Part shown: positions 1 through 8,316 of the stretch, in pieces | Layout: the number at the start of each line of letters is the position of its first letter | Numbering within the stretch: the first letter of the stretch is position 1 | Source of the DNA: Actinomycetospora sp. NBRC 106375 | Lineage (GTDB): Bacteria > Actinomycetota > Actinomycetes > Mycobacteriales > Pseudonocardiaceae | NCBI RefSeq assembly: GCF_030269665.1 | Contig: NZ_BSTS01000001.1 | Span: forward strand, 1 to 64,000 | Length of the DNA stretch: 64,000 nucleotides | Direction: 5' to 3' | Made by a program: the position numbers and the translations under genes | Notes under the pieces: generated by a model | The model's input: the letters and a program-made list of their open reading frames with translations, nothing else | Databases searched by the model: none | Told to the model about the DNA's origin: nothing

Positions 1-52
1 CCTCCAGCATCGCGTCCATCAGTCGCATCCTGGCCTGCCGCTTCCCCGCCAT
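1..52 (-). CDS. Start of a gene running off the left edge (partial)
   Basis: Only about 17 codons are inside the window. An ATG at 52 is preceded on the minus strand by a purine-rich GAGGGTG stretch that could be a ribosome binding site. The visible peptide is basic and helical (MAGKRQARMRLMDAML). This resembles the N-terminal arm of TetR-type regulators, but the fragment is far too short to assign a family. The gene would share its strand with the sigma factor/methyltransferase pair just upstream of it. Confidence 0.3.
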   Translation of the reverse strand, partial: MAGKRQARMRLMDAMLE

Positions 53-150
53 GGGCACACCCTCGGCGATGATCAGGCGACACATACGGTGAGACACGAC
101 CCGAGACAGAACTCATGGGACTAGACACCGGCTGTAGCCGGGAATTCCAC

Positions 151-894
151 TCACATGGGGCGGCAGTCGCGGCAGGGGCGGTAGCCGGCGTCGCGGGCGC
201 GGGCGAGGCTCGCGAACCGCTGCCGGTGCGCCGCCGTGATCCGGCGCGCGTGGTGGCACGTCGGGAAGCAGACGACACCGGTGGTGTCGCTGCCGAGGTA
301 GCGCACGCCCCCGGCGGCGAGGTCGGCCAGCCCGCCGAGGTCCACGCCCTCGCCCTCCAGCAGCGACACCTTGTCCGCGACACCGGAGAGGTACTGCCCG
401 ACCTGGCCGTCGCCCCGGGTCACGCGGTGGCAGGGGATCAGCAGCGGCACCGGGTTGCGCGCGAGCACCGTGCCCACGGCGCGGACGGCCTTCGGGTGCC
501 CGATCTCGCGCGCCACCCAGCCGTAGGGCCGCGTCTGACCGGACGGGATGCGGGCGGTGGCGGCGAGGACGTCGCGGGCGAACGGGGTCAGCTCGCCGAG
601 GTCGACCGCCGGGCCGGGGCCACGGCCCCGCAGGGCGGGCAGCAGCCCCCGCGGCGGGCGCGCGGCCGGGCGGACCGGGCGCCCGTGCCGCTCGCGGTAA
701 CCCTCGAGGAAGGCGTCGAGGTCGCCGGCGTAGGCGGCCGGGCGCAGCAGGCGCACGCCGCGGTCGCCGACCACGGCGTACACCTCGCCCAGCGGGCTCG
801 GTGCGCGCACCCAGCCGTCCATGACGCGGTCGGCCAGTGTCGTCGGCGCCGGCCCGGCCAGGTCGCGCAGTGAGGTGAGCAGCGAGTCGGTCAT
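151..894 (-). CDS. Methylated-DNA--protein-cysteine methyltransferase with C-terminal Ada-type zinc domain
   Basis: This 247-residue protein should repair O6-alkylguanine by irreversible transfer of the alkyl group to its own cysteine. The acceptor motif PCHRV is clear, with Cys155 as acceptor, preceded by the DNA-binding helix region (IPSGQTRPYGWVARE). After that domain comes an Ada-like metal-binding module at residues 198-247 with Cys209, Cys213, Cys241 and Cys244 in C-x3-C...C-x2-C spacing. Such modules usually sit at the N-terminus of Ada, so the order here is reversed. The ATG overlaps the stop of the upstream ECF sigma gene (ATGA), so the two are probably translationally coupled. The repair role is certain from the motif. 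Whether the zinc domain senses methyl-phosphotriesters as in Ada is inference. Confidence 0.9.
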   Translation of the reverse strand: MTDSLLTSLRDLAGPAPTTLADRVMDGWVRAPSPLGEVYAVVGDRGVRLLRPAAYAGDLDAFLEGYRERHGRPVRPAARPPRGLLPALRGRGPGPAVDLGELTPFARDVLAATARIPSGQTRPYGWVAREIGHPKAVRAVGTVLARNPVPLLIPCHRVTRGDGQVGQYLSGVADKVSLLEGEGVDLGGLADLAAGGVRYLGSDTTGVVCFPTCHHARRITAAHRQRFASLARARDAGYRPCRDCRPM

Positions 895-1451
895 GACGTC
901 TCCTCCGGTGTGAGGCGTGTGCGCAACGCCGCGAGCCCCCGGGCCGCGTACGAGCGGGCGGTGCCTTCGGTGCACTCGAGGACGGCGGCCACCTCGGCGA
1001 CGGGCAGGTCGACCACGTGTCGCAGCACCACGGCGGTGCGCTGGGCCACGGGCAGGTCGGCGAGCAGCGTGGCGAGGCGGTCGCCGAGGTCCGAGGCCTC
1101 GGCGCGCTCGGCGGGCCCGGGTGTCGGGCTGGGGCGGTCGGGCACCGGCGTGACCCCGTCGGTGCGGGGTCGCCGGGCGGCGGACCGGCGGTCGTTGCGG
1201 GCGGTGTTGAGCAGGATCGTCAACAGCCAGGGCCGGAGGTCGAGGGCCTCGATCCGTGCGGGGGCGTAGCCGCGCAGGGCGCGGTAGGCGCGCAGGAACG
1301 CCTCGGCGGCGAGGTCCTCGGCGTCCGCCGCGCGGTCCGAGGTCCGCCGCGCGACCGCGTGCACCACGTCGCCGTGGGTGCGCACCACCGCCTCGAACCC
1401 CGCGTCGAGATCCTCGACCAGCGCGGTGCGCAGCTGCTCGTCGTCGGCCAC
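891..1451 (-). CDS. ECF-type RNA polymerase sigma factor
   Basis: The 186-residue protein has the two-domain layout of extracytoplasmic-function sigma factors. Region 2 lies at about residues 15-85 (AEDLAAEAFLRAYRAL, then RPWLLTILLNTARNDRR). A proline-rich linker follows, then region 4 at about 125-180 (LPVAQRTAVVLRHVVDLPVAEVAAVLECTEGTA contains the helix-turn-helix). The start is a GTG at 1451. No anti-sigma factor is adjacent. Instead the gene overlaps the DNA-alkylation repair gene downstream, suggesting the sigma factor may direct its own expression together with repair of DNA damage. That regulatory link is inferred from gene order only. Confidence 0.88.
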   Translation of the reverse strand: MADDEQLRTALVEDLDAGFEAVVRTHGDVVHAVARRTSDRAADAEDLAAEAFLRAYRALRGYAPARIEALDLRPWLLTILLNTARNDRRSAARRPRTDGVTPVPDRPSPTPGPAERAEASDLGDRLATLLADLPVAQRTAVVLRHVVDLPVAEVAAVLECTEGTARSYAARGLAALRTRLTPEETS

Positions 1452-1540
1452 GTCGGGGAGAACACCACAGCCGCGCGATCCGTGGCGCGCGCTCCGATTC
1501 CGACAAGACCTCCCGGCCCGGCGGCGGCAGGCTCGCGACC

Positions 1541-1891
1541 ATGACCGTCACGCGCATCGTCGCCAACCTCGCCGTGGCCGACCCGCCGGCCGACGCCCCG
1601 TTCTGGACCGGCCTGCTCGGCCTCGACACCCCGATGGACCTCGGCTGGATCGTCAACCACCGCAGCGGGACGGCCCAGGTGCAGCTGATCAGCCACGACG
1701 CCACGGCCCCGGAGGACAGCCGTGTGTCGGTGGAGGTGGAGGGCCTGGACGACCTGGACGCGGTGTACGCCGAGGCCGTGGCCGCCGGCTACGAGATCGT
1801 CCACCCGCTGACCGACGAGGAGTGGGGCGTGCGCCGGTTCTTCGTCCGGACCCCGCAGGGCGTCGTGGTGAACGTGCTCGCCCACCCGTGA
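1541..1891 (+). CDS. VOC-family (glyoxalase/dioxygenase fold) protein
   Basis: At 116 residues this is a single-unit vicinal-oxygen-chelate protein. It opens with the typical beta-strand TVTRIVANLAVADP, followed by FWTGLLGLD. It ends with the family signature of a strand plus FVRTPQGVVVNVLAH, which corresponds to the 'DPDGN' strand of glyoxalase/bleomycin-resistance proteins. The first metal-ligand position is not a histidine, so catalytic metal binding is doubtful and the substrate is unknown. The gene is divergent from the ECF sigma gene with 89 bp between the starts. The ATG at 1541 was chosen because the upstream extension of the frame is low-complexity and runs into the divergent gene. 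Confidence 0.75.
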   Translation: MTVTRIVANLAVADPPADAPFWTGLLGLDTPMDLGWIVNHRSGTAQVQLISHDATAPEDSRVSVEVEGLDDLDAVYAEAVAAGYEIVHPLTDEEWGVRRFFVRTPQGVVVNVLAHP

Positions 1892-1910
1892 GCTGGTAGG
1901 CATCCCACCC

Positions 1911-2642
1911 GTGCGGACACTGATCACCGGTGCGAGCGCGGGGCTGGGCGAGGGCATGGCCCGCGAGCTCGCGCGGCGCGGCCACGACCTGGCGCTCGTC
2001 GCCCGTCGCCTCGACCGCCTCGAGGCCCTGCGCGACGAGCTGGCGCCGACCGGCGTGCGGATCGCCGTCGCCGCCCTCGACGTCGACGACCACGACGCCG
2101 TGTTCGCGACGTTTCGCGCGATGCGCGACGAGCTCGGCGGGCTCGACCGCGTGGTCGTCAACGCCGGGGTCGGCAGGGGCGCGCCGATCGGCACCGGGCG
2201 CTTCGACGCGAACCTCGCCACCGCGCGCACCAACTTCGTCTCCGCGCTGGCCCAGTGCGAGGCTGCGATGGAGATCTTCCGCGCGCAGGACGCCGGGCAC
2301 CTCGTCGTCGTCTCCTCGGTGGCCGCCGACCGCGGGCTGAAGGGCGCCCAGACCACCTACGCCGCGACCAAGGCGGCGCTCTCGCACCTCGCCGAGGGCA
2401 TCCGGGTCGATGTCGCGGACACGCCGATCCGGGTCACGACGCTCGCCCCCGGCTACATCCGCACCGAGCTCAACGGGGGGATGCGCCGGCCGATGTCGGT
2501 CGACGCCGCCACCGGCACGAAGGCCATGGCGGACGCGATCGAGAAGGCCCCGGCGTTCGCCTACATCCCGACCTGGCCGTGGGCGCTGCTCGGGCGCGCG
2601 CTGCGGGTGATGCCGACGGCGCTCCTGCGCCGCGTCACGTGA
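1911..2642 (+). CDS. Short-chain dehydrogenase/reductase (SDR)
   Basis: A classical-type SDR of 243 residues. The N-terminal dinucleotide-binding motif is TGASAGLG, the strand motif is NAGVG, and the catalytic Ser...Tyr-x3-Lys is VVSSVA with YAATKAA. The C-terminal part has a PTWPWALLGR segment typical of SDRs that act on hydrophobic substrates, so membrane association is possible. The start is GTG at 1911, 19 bp after the VOC gene, with a possible TAGGCA promoter element just upstream. The substrate cannot be read from the sequence. Confidence 0.82.
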   Translation: MRTLITGASAGLGEGMARELARRGHDLALVARRLDRLEALRDELAPTGVRIAVAALDVDDHDAVFATFRAMRDELGGLDRVVVNAGVGRGAPIGTGRFDANLATARTNFVSALAQCEAAMEIFRAQDAGHLVVVSSVAADRGLKGAQTTYAATKAALSHLAEGIRVDVADTPIRVTTLAPGYIRTELNGGMRRPMSVDAATGTKAMADAIEKAPAFAYIPTWPWALLGRALRVMPTALLRRVT

Positions 2643-2655
2643 CTACGGTGGAGCC

Positions 2656-3111
2656 GTGGCCGAGCTGAAGGAACGACTGCGCAGCGATCTCACCACCGCG
2701 ATGAAGGCCCGCGACGAGGTGCGGGTGTCGACGATCCGCATGGCGCTCTCGGCGATCAACACCGAGGAGGTCGCCGGCGACGCTCACCGCGAGCTCACCG
2801 ACGACGAGGTCGTGACCGTGCTGGGCCGCGAGTCGAAGAAGCGCCGGGAGTCCGCCGAGGCGTTCGACGGCGCCGGGCGCACCGAGCTCGCCGAGCGCGA
2901 GCGCGCCGAGCAGGCGGTGCTCACCGACTACCTGCCGGCCCAGCTCTCCGACGAGGAGCTGACCTCGCTCGTCGCCGCGGCGATCGCCGAGACCGGCGCC
3001 GACGGCCCGAAGCAGATGGGCGCGGTGATGAAGGTGGTCCAACCGCAGGTGGCCGGCCGCGCCGACGGTCGCCGCGTGTCGGGCGAGGTCAAGCGGCAGC
3101 TGAGCTCGTGA
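2656..3111 (+). CDS. GatB/YqeY domain-containing protein
   Basis: This 151-residue protein matches the stand-alone YqeY family. It starts with the hallmark LKERLRSDLTTAMKARD and continues through RMALSAINTEE. It ends with a GADGPKQMGAVMKVV segment followed by DGRRVSGEVKRQL. The fold is that of the tRNA-binding tail domain of the amidotransferase subunit GatB, but the free-standing protein has no established enzymatic role. A TACGGT element at 2644-2649 lies 6 nt before the GTG, consistent with a leaderless transcript. The stop overlaps the next start (GTGA), so the next SDR is likely co-translated. Confidence 0.88.
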   Translation: MAELKERLRSDLTTAMKARDEVRVSTIRMALSAINTEEVAGDAHRELTDDEVVTVLGRESKKRRESAEAFDGAGRTELAERERAEQAVLTDYLPAQLSDEELTSLVAAAIAETGADGPKQMGAVMKVVQPQVAGRADGRRVSGEVKRQLSS

Positions 3112-3833
3112 CCGCCGCGCTGGTCACCGGCGGCGGCACCGGGATCGGGCGCGCCTGCAGCCTCGCGCTGCACCGCGCCGGCCGTCCCGTCGCGATCTCC
3201 TTCCGCCGCTCCGCCGACGACGCCGAGGCCACCGTCGCCGAGATCTCCGCCGACGGCGGGCGCGCGGTCGCCGTGCGGGCCGACGTCACCGACGACGCCG
3301 CGGTGCGGGCGATGGCCGCCGAGGTCCGCGAGCGGCTGGGGCCCGTCGCGGTGCTCGTCAACAACGCCGGCGCCACCGTCCCGCTGCCCCTCGACGACCT
3401 CGACGGCGCCACCGACGACGTCTGGCAGCAGATGCTCGCGATCAACCTCATGGCGCCCTGGTACTGCGCCCGCGCGCTGGCCGACGACCTGCGCGCCGCC
3501 GACGACGGCTGCGTGGTCAACATCGGCTCGATCGCCGGGCTCACGGGCAACGGCTCCTCGCTGCCCTACGCGGTGAGCAAGTCCGCGCTGCACGGCCTGA
3601 CCCGCTCGCTGGCCCGCGCGCTGGCCCCGGTGCGCGTCAACGAGGTCGCCCCGGGCCTGGTGCTGACCCGCTGGTGGGCGGGCAACGAGGAGCGCGGCCG
3701 CCAGCTGGCGTCCTCGGCGCTGCTCGACCGCGAGACCACGCCCGAGGACGTCGCCCGCGCCGTGCTCGGCGTCGTGGAGAGCCGCGCGATCACCGGGCAG
3801 ACGATCACCGTCGACGGCGGGCAGACGCTGTAG
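3108..3833 (+). CDS. SDR oxidoreductase, FabG-like
   Basis: A 241-residue classical SDR. The cofactor motif is TGGGTGIGRA, followed by NNAGA, the active-site serine strand NIGSIAG, and YAVSKSA. The C-terminus has the usual ITVDGGQTL ending of 3-oxoacyl-ACP reductase-like SDRs. It resembles uncharacterised FabG-like enzymes more than a dedicated fatty-acid-synthase reductase, and the substrate is unknown. The GTG start overlaps the YqeY stop codon. Immediately after the stop lies the intergenic repeat at 3862-3990. Confidence 0.82.
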   Translation: MTAALVTGGGTGIGRACSLALHRAGRPVAISFRRSADDAEATVAEISADGGRAVAVRADVTDDAAVRAMAAEVRERLGPVAVLVNNAGATVPLPLDDLDGATDDVWQQMLAINLMAPWYCARALADDLRAADDGCVVNIGSIAGLTGNGSSLPYAVSKSALHGLTRSLARALAPVRVNEVAPGLVLTRWWAGNEERGRQLASSALLDRETTPEDVARAVLGVVESRAITGQTITVDGGQTL

Positions 3834-3861
3834 CTCCGGGGTCGGTGGCGCCCGGCCCGGG

Positions 3862-3990
3862 TGGAGCGAGGGACGCCCTCGTTGCGTGGGACGCAGCCAG
3901 GGACGCCTTCGCTCCGGACCCGCCCGGCGTGCTCAGTGGAGCGAGGGGCGCCTTCGCTGCGTGGGACGCAGCGAGGGACGCCTTCGCTCC
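3862..3990. repeat. Two 54-bp imperfect direct repeats, each partly self-complementary
   Basis: Copies lie at 3862-3915 and 3937-3990 in the gap between the convergent SDR and permease genes. Each begins TGGAGCGAGG, contains the core GCGTGGGACGCAGC, and ends GGGACGCCTTCGCTCC, with a handful of substitutions between copies. The unit is nearly palindromic, so transcripts from either side could form long hairpins. Dispersed intergenic repeats of this general look (GGGACGCC / GGCGTCCC) occur in Pseudonocardiaceae genomes. They may act here as a bidirectional terminator or be a mobile miniature repeat. Confidence 0.75.
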
Positions 3991-4016
3991 GCCCCACCCC
4001 ACCACGACGCCCCGGG

Positions 4017-4760
4017 TCAGGGCGTCGCGAGCGCGCGCTGGAGCAGCACCGCCGCGAGGACCAGGCCCGCCAGCGCGATCCCGACGCGCAGCACGGTCGG
4101 GGGCAGCCGGCGGGCGATCGCGGGCCCGCAGTAGTTCCCGACGAGCAGCCCGAGGGTCAGGGGGAGCGCCGAGGACCACGCCACGTCCCCGAGCACCGCG
4201 AACCCGATCGCGGCGACGGCGTTCGACGCCCCGAGCAGCACGTTCTTCACCGCGTTGACGCGCACCAGCGAGTCGGCGAGCGCTCGCACGAGCATCGCCA
4301 TCATCACCACGCCCGCCGCGGCGCCGAAGTAGCCGCTGTAGACGCCGACCAGCACGACGCCGACGACGGTGGCGGCCCGCCCGAACCGGGACGACACCGG
4401 CTTCGCGTCGGTGCCGGGCCGCCACAGCAGCACCAGCGAGGCGCCGGCCACGAGGAACGGGACGATGAGCGCGAAGGCGTCGGACGGGGTGACGAGCACC
4501 AGCCCCGCGCCGATCGCGCCGCCGAGGACCGTCAGCGGCAGCAGGCGCAGCACGCGCGGCGCCTGCCCCCGCAGCTCGGGGCGCGAGCCGAGCATCGAGC
4601 CGACGCTGCTGACCGCGAGCGCGATGGTGTTGGTCTGGTTCGCGACGACGGGCGGGAGTCCGGCGGCGAGCAGCGCCGGGTAGGAGAACAGCGACGCCAG
4701 CCCGGCCATCGAGCCCGTGAGCCCCGCGGCGACACCGGCGAGGAGGAGGACGGCGACCAT
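4017..4760 (-). CDS. TauE/SafE-family membrane permease
   Basis: The 247-residue protein is almost entirely hydrophobic. It shows the two-fold repeat of the sulfite exporter TauE/SafE family: an N-terminal half with GLTGSMAGLASLFSYPALLAAGLPP and a second half with GVYSGYFGAAAGVVMMAML, followed by NAVKNVLLGASNAVAA. The repeated GxxxGxGG-like turns and the asparagine-containing helices are family features. It probably exports or imports a sulfur-containing or organic anion, but the substrate is not deducible. The ATG at 4760 is used here; a GTG one codon upstream is equally possible. Confidence 0.85.
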   Translation of the reverse strand: MVAVLLLAGVAAGLTGSMAGLASLFSYPALLAAGLPPVVANQTNTIALAVSSVGSMLGSRPELRGQAPRVLRLLPLTVLGGAIGAGLVLVTPSDAFALIVPFLVAGASLVLLWRPGTDAKPVSSRFGRAATVVGVVLVGVYSGYFGAAAGVVMMAMLVRALADSLVRVNAVKNVLLGASNAVAAIGFAVLGDVAWSSALPLTLGLLVGNYCGPAIARRLPPTVLRVGIALAGLVLAAVLLQRALATP

Positions 4761-4827
4761 CACCGCTCATCCCACCACCGCGCGCGCCGCGTCGCCGGAG
4801 TCCCGAGACGCGTTGCACACTCGCCGG

Positions 4828-5067
4828 GTGGAGCAGCGCACGCCGATCCGGGACGTCGAGATCCGCGACGAGAGCATCCGCCTCGGCCAGCTGCTCAAGC
4901 TCGCCGGGCTCGTCGAGCACGGCGCCGCGGCGCGGCAGGTGCTCGACGCCGGCGAGGTCACCGTCAACGGCCGCGACGAGGACCGGCGCGGGCGTCAGCT
5001 CGTCCCGGGCGACGTCGTCGCGCTCGCCGGGGAGCGCATCCGGGTCCGTCGCCCACCCGACGGTTGA
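4828..5067 (+). CDS. S4-domain RNA-binding protein
   Basis: A 79-residue protein consisting of little more than one S4 domain. The line IRLGQLLKLAGLVEHGAAARQ is followed by LDAGEVTVNGRDEDRRGRQL and VVALAGERIRV. This is the compact RNA-binding fold found in ribosomal protein S4, RluD and YaaA/YbcJ-type small proteins. It most resembles the YbcJ-like free-standing S4 proteins, whose RNA target is unknown. The GTG at 4828 puts the start directly at the beginning of the conserved region; longer frames upstream overlap the divergent permease start. Confidence 0.82.
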   Translation: MEQRTPIRDVEIRDESIRLGQLLKLAGLVEHGAAARQVLDAGEVTVNGRDEDRRGRQLVPGDVVALAGERIRVRRPPDG

Positions 5068-5080
5068 TGTGTACATGCAA

Positions 5081-5139
5081 CGAGGCTCGGGGTCGACGTC
5101 CCGGCGAACCGGGTGGAACGACGACGACCCCGAGCCTCG
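5081..5139 (+). terminator. Perfect 15-bp inverted repeat after the S4 gene
   Basis: CGAGGCTCGGGGTCG at 5081-5095 is exactly complementary to CGACCCCGAGCCTCG at 5125-5139, with a 29-nt loop. It lies 13 bp after the S4 gene stop and is therefore a good candidate transcription terminator. There is no run of T residues, which is common for terminators in high-GC actinomycetes. Confidence 0.6.
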
Positions 5140-5472
5140 GTGGGAACAGCCCCACGGAGAGAGGTCAAGGTGGGGCTGGCGCCGAGCCTAGCCCTCCGGA
5201 CCCGGCGCGGAGGGGCCGGACGTGCCGTCCGATCCGGTCGGAACCGGGTCGGTTCGGGGCCGTGACCGCCCCGTCACCGCGTCACCGTCCCGTTACTGAG
5301 GGTCAGCGTGGTGACGCTCTCCGCCCGCGCCCTCCGCGGGCCGTGTGATCGGACCGAGACCTGCACTATCGTGAGGTCCGTCCGGTCCATCCGGGGTGAC
5401 GATCAGCGGCTCCCCAGGGCCGGAGGCGTGGCGGCGCATCACCCGATCGGGGACGCCGGGAGGGGGCAGCGC
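5140..5472. other. Non-coding stretch upstream of the DUF742 gene
   Basis: About 330 bp between the terminator-like hairpin and the DUF742 start. I see no RNA gene here. A frame open from 5308 extends the DUF742 protein upstream, but its peptide is arginine-rich and unlike the family, so it is treated as untranslated leader. A weak promoter-like CACTATCGTG sits near 5367. GTCACC/GTGACG repeats occur around 5260-5315. Confidence 0.4.
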
Positions 5473-6144
5473 GTGACCGAGGGCGACGGTGATCAGCGCC
5501 GCCGTCGCGCGCGCGTCGGGCGCACCGGGGCCCGCTTCCCCCGGATCGCCGACGACCAGCTCGCCGAGCTCGTCTCGGACCTGCCCGAGCCGCCCGAGCC
5601 GCCCGGGGGGACCGTCCCGTCGGACGACCGCATCGGGCGCACCGGCGCCCGGTTCAACTCCCGCGGCCGCCGCGCGCGCCGGGAGGCCGAGCGCACCGCC
5701 GCCGAGGACGCCGCCGTCCCGGCCCAGGCGCTGCCGCCGGCGCGGCGCCAGCCCGAGCCCGACGACGCGCCCACCCTGCCGCTGTTCGTCACGTCGACCG
5801 CGCCGCCGGAGAGCACCCGCACCCGGGTCCGCCCGTACGTCCGCACCCGGGGACGCACGCGGTCGCGGTCGGACCTCGCGGTCGAGACCCTCGTGTCGAT
5901 CCCGTCGCCGCGCCCGCCGCTGGAGGACCCCGAGCACGTCGCGCTGGGCGACGTCGTCGCGGACCCGCGGTCGGTGGCCGAGGTGGCCGCGCTGCTCTCG
6001 GTGCCGCTCGGGGTGGCCCGCGTGATCATCGACGACATGGCGGGCGCCGGGCTGCTGCTCGTGCACCCCCGCGCGGTGGCCGCCACCGGCGCCCCGTCGC
6101 GGGACATGATGCAGCGGGTGCTGGACGGGCTGCACCGGCTGTAG
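5473..6144 (+). CDS. DUF742-family protein (orphan conservon-type component)
   Basis: A protein of 223 residues from the GTG at 5473. The C-terminal half carries the DUF742 signature: VRPYVRTRGRTR, then LAVETLVSIP, SVAEVAALLSVPLGVARVIIDDMAGAGLLLVH, and a final MMQRVLDGLHRL. The middle looks like a winged helix. DUF742 proteins normally belong to four-gene 'conservons' with a histidine kinase-like protein, a Roadblock protein and a small GTPase, but none of those is nearby. The N-terminal half is disordered and contains a duplicated GRTGARF motif separated by acidic and proline residues. The gene ends 9 bp before selD, so the two may be co-transcribed. Confidence 0.75.
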   Translation: MTEGDGDQRRRRARVGRTGARFPRIADDQLAELVSDLPEPPEPPGGTVPSDDRIGRTGARFNSRGRRARREAERTAAEDAAVPAQALPPARRQPEPDDAPTLPLFVTSTAPPESTRTRVRPYVRTRGRTRSRSDLAVETLVSIPSPRPPLEDPEHVALGDVVADPRSVAEVAALLSVPLGVARVIIDDMAGAGLLLVHPRAVAATGAPSRDMMQRVLDGLHRL

Positions 6145-6153
6145 AACAGAGGC

Positions 6154-7151
<998 letters not shown>

Positions 7152-7155
<4 letters not shown>

Positions 7156-7191
7156 GCGGTTTCCGCCCCTCCAGGGTCAGGAACCGCTCAC
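7152..7191. terminator. Bidirectional hairpin containing both convergent stop codons
   Basis: GTGAGCGGTTTCC at 7152-7164 pairs with GGAACCGCTCAC at 7180-7191 apart from one extra T. The stem contains the TGA of selD (plus strand) and, on the other arm, the TGA of the glycosyltransferase (minus strand). It is therefore well placed to end transcription from both directions. Confidence 0.7.
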
Positions 7192-8291
7192 ATGGTGGCG
7201 AGGGTCTGGTCCCACAGGTCGACGGCGGCCTCGCGGACCTCGGCGACGTCGACGTCGTGGGTGGCGCTCGCGCCGTGCCCGCACCAGCCCTCGAGCACCC
7301 GCAGACCGCACACCTGGCAACCGCCGTGCCACGAGACCAGCACGCGGTGCCAGACGCGGGTCAGCGGCGCGACGTCGGCGAGGTTGGCGTAGGTGAACAC
7401 GGCGACCGTGGGCGTGCCGACCGCGCCCGCCAGGTGCCGCGGCCCCGAGTCGTTGCCCAGCACCAGCGACGCCCGCGCGAGCAGGCCGATCAGGGCGGGC
7501 AGGTCGAGGGTGCCGACGGCGGTCTCGGGCGCGTCGCGCATGCCGGCGGCGACCCGGGCGACGCGGTCGGCCTCGCCCGGACCGCCCGCGACGACGACGC
7601 GGGCGCCCCGGTCGGCGAGGTCCTGGGCCACCGCCCCCAGGCGCTCCTCGGGGTAGCAGCGCCGCGCGTCGGTCGCCCCGGGGTGCACGACGAGCAGCGG
7701 CGCATCACCGGGCGGGACCACCGCCCGGGATGCCTCGAGGTCGGCGGGGGTGACCTCGACGCGTGGCTCGACCCGGGTCGCGCGAGCACCCGCCGCGGCG
7801 GCCACCTCGAGCCAGCGGACCGTGTCGTGCTGGTAGGGCCAGTACGGCACCCAGCGGTCGGGCCGCGGCGCGTCCGGGGTGGCGGCGCCGACCGTGACCC
7901 GCGCGCCGAGGCGCAGCAGGAGCTTGTTGGAGTTGCGCCCGCCGCCGTGCATCTGGACCGCGAGGTCGTAGCCCTCGGCCCGCCGGGCCGCGCACCAGGC
8001 CTCGACCTCGTCCTCGGACGCGTCCTCGTCGGGACCGACCCGCACCCCGGGCATCAGCGGGACGGTCACGACGCGGTCGACCGGCGAGCGCCGCCCGGCC
8101 AGGAGGGCCTCGTGGTGGCCGGCGCCGAGCAGCGTCACCTCCGCGTCGGGGTAGGCCCGGTGCAGGGCGGCGAGAGCCGGCTCGGCGACCACGTAGTCGC
8201 CGAGCCCGTTGGCGCGCAGCACCGCGATGCGGCGCACGTCGGGGACCGGGGGAGCGGGGAGTGCGGGGAGGCCGAGGGCGGGGCCGATCAC
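7188..8291 (-). CDS. Glycosyltransferase family 9 (heptosyltransferase-like)
   Basis: The 367-residue protein has a GT-B fold of the ADP-heptose:LPS heptosyltransferase type. It starts with VRRIAVLRANGLGDYVVAEPALAALHRAYP, has the central YDLAVQMHGGGRNSN segment, and shows the nucleotide-sugar signature LVLGNDSGPRHLAGAVGTPTVAVFTYA. Actinobacteria lack LPS, so its acceptor must be another glycan or glycolipid. A cysteine-rich C-terminal stretch (GGCQVCGLRVLEGWCGHG) might bind a metal. The GTG at 8291 is preferred because an ATG at 8318 would overlap the divergent dehydrogenase start at 8317. Confidence 0.85.
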   Translation of the reverse strand: MIGPALGLPALPAPPVPDVRRIAVLRANGLGDYVVAEPALAALHRAYPDAEVTLLGAGHHEALLAGRRSPVDRVVTVPLMPGVRVGPDEDASEDEVEAWCAARRAEGYDLAVQMHGGGRNSNKLLLRLGARVTVGAATPDAPRPDRWVPYWPYQHDTVRWLEVAAAAGARATRVEPRVEVTPADLEASRAVVPPGDAPLLVVHPGATDARRCYPEERLGAVAQDLADRGARVVVAGGPGEADRVARVAAGMRDAPETAVGTLDLPALIGLLARASLVLGNDSGPRHLAGAVGTPTVAVFTYANLADVAPLTRVWHRVLVSWHGGCQVCGLRVLEGWCGHGASATHDVDVAEVREAAVDLWDQTLATM

Positions 8292-8316
8292 GGCGCGAGA
8301 GCCTACGGTCGGGGCC

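Noticed and set aside
5308-5472. N-terminal extension of the DUF742 protein from GTG 5308
   Set aside because: The extra 55 residues are Arg/Gly-rich and unlike the family. GTG 5473 gives the family-like start.
7156-7187. Possible tRNA-Sec next to selD
   Set aside because: The 32-bp spacer contains only the convergent hairpin. It is too short for the roughly 90-nt tRNA-Sec, and I saw no tRNA cloverleaf elsewhere in the window.
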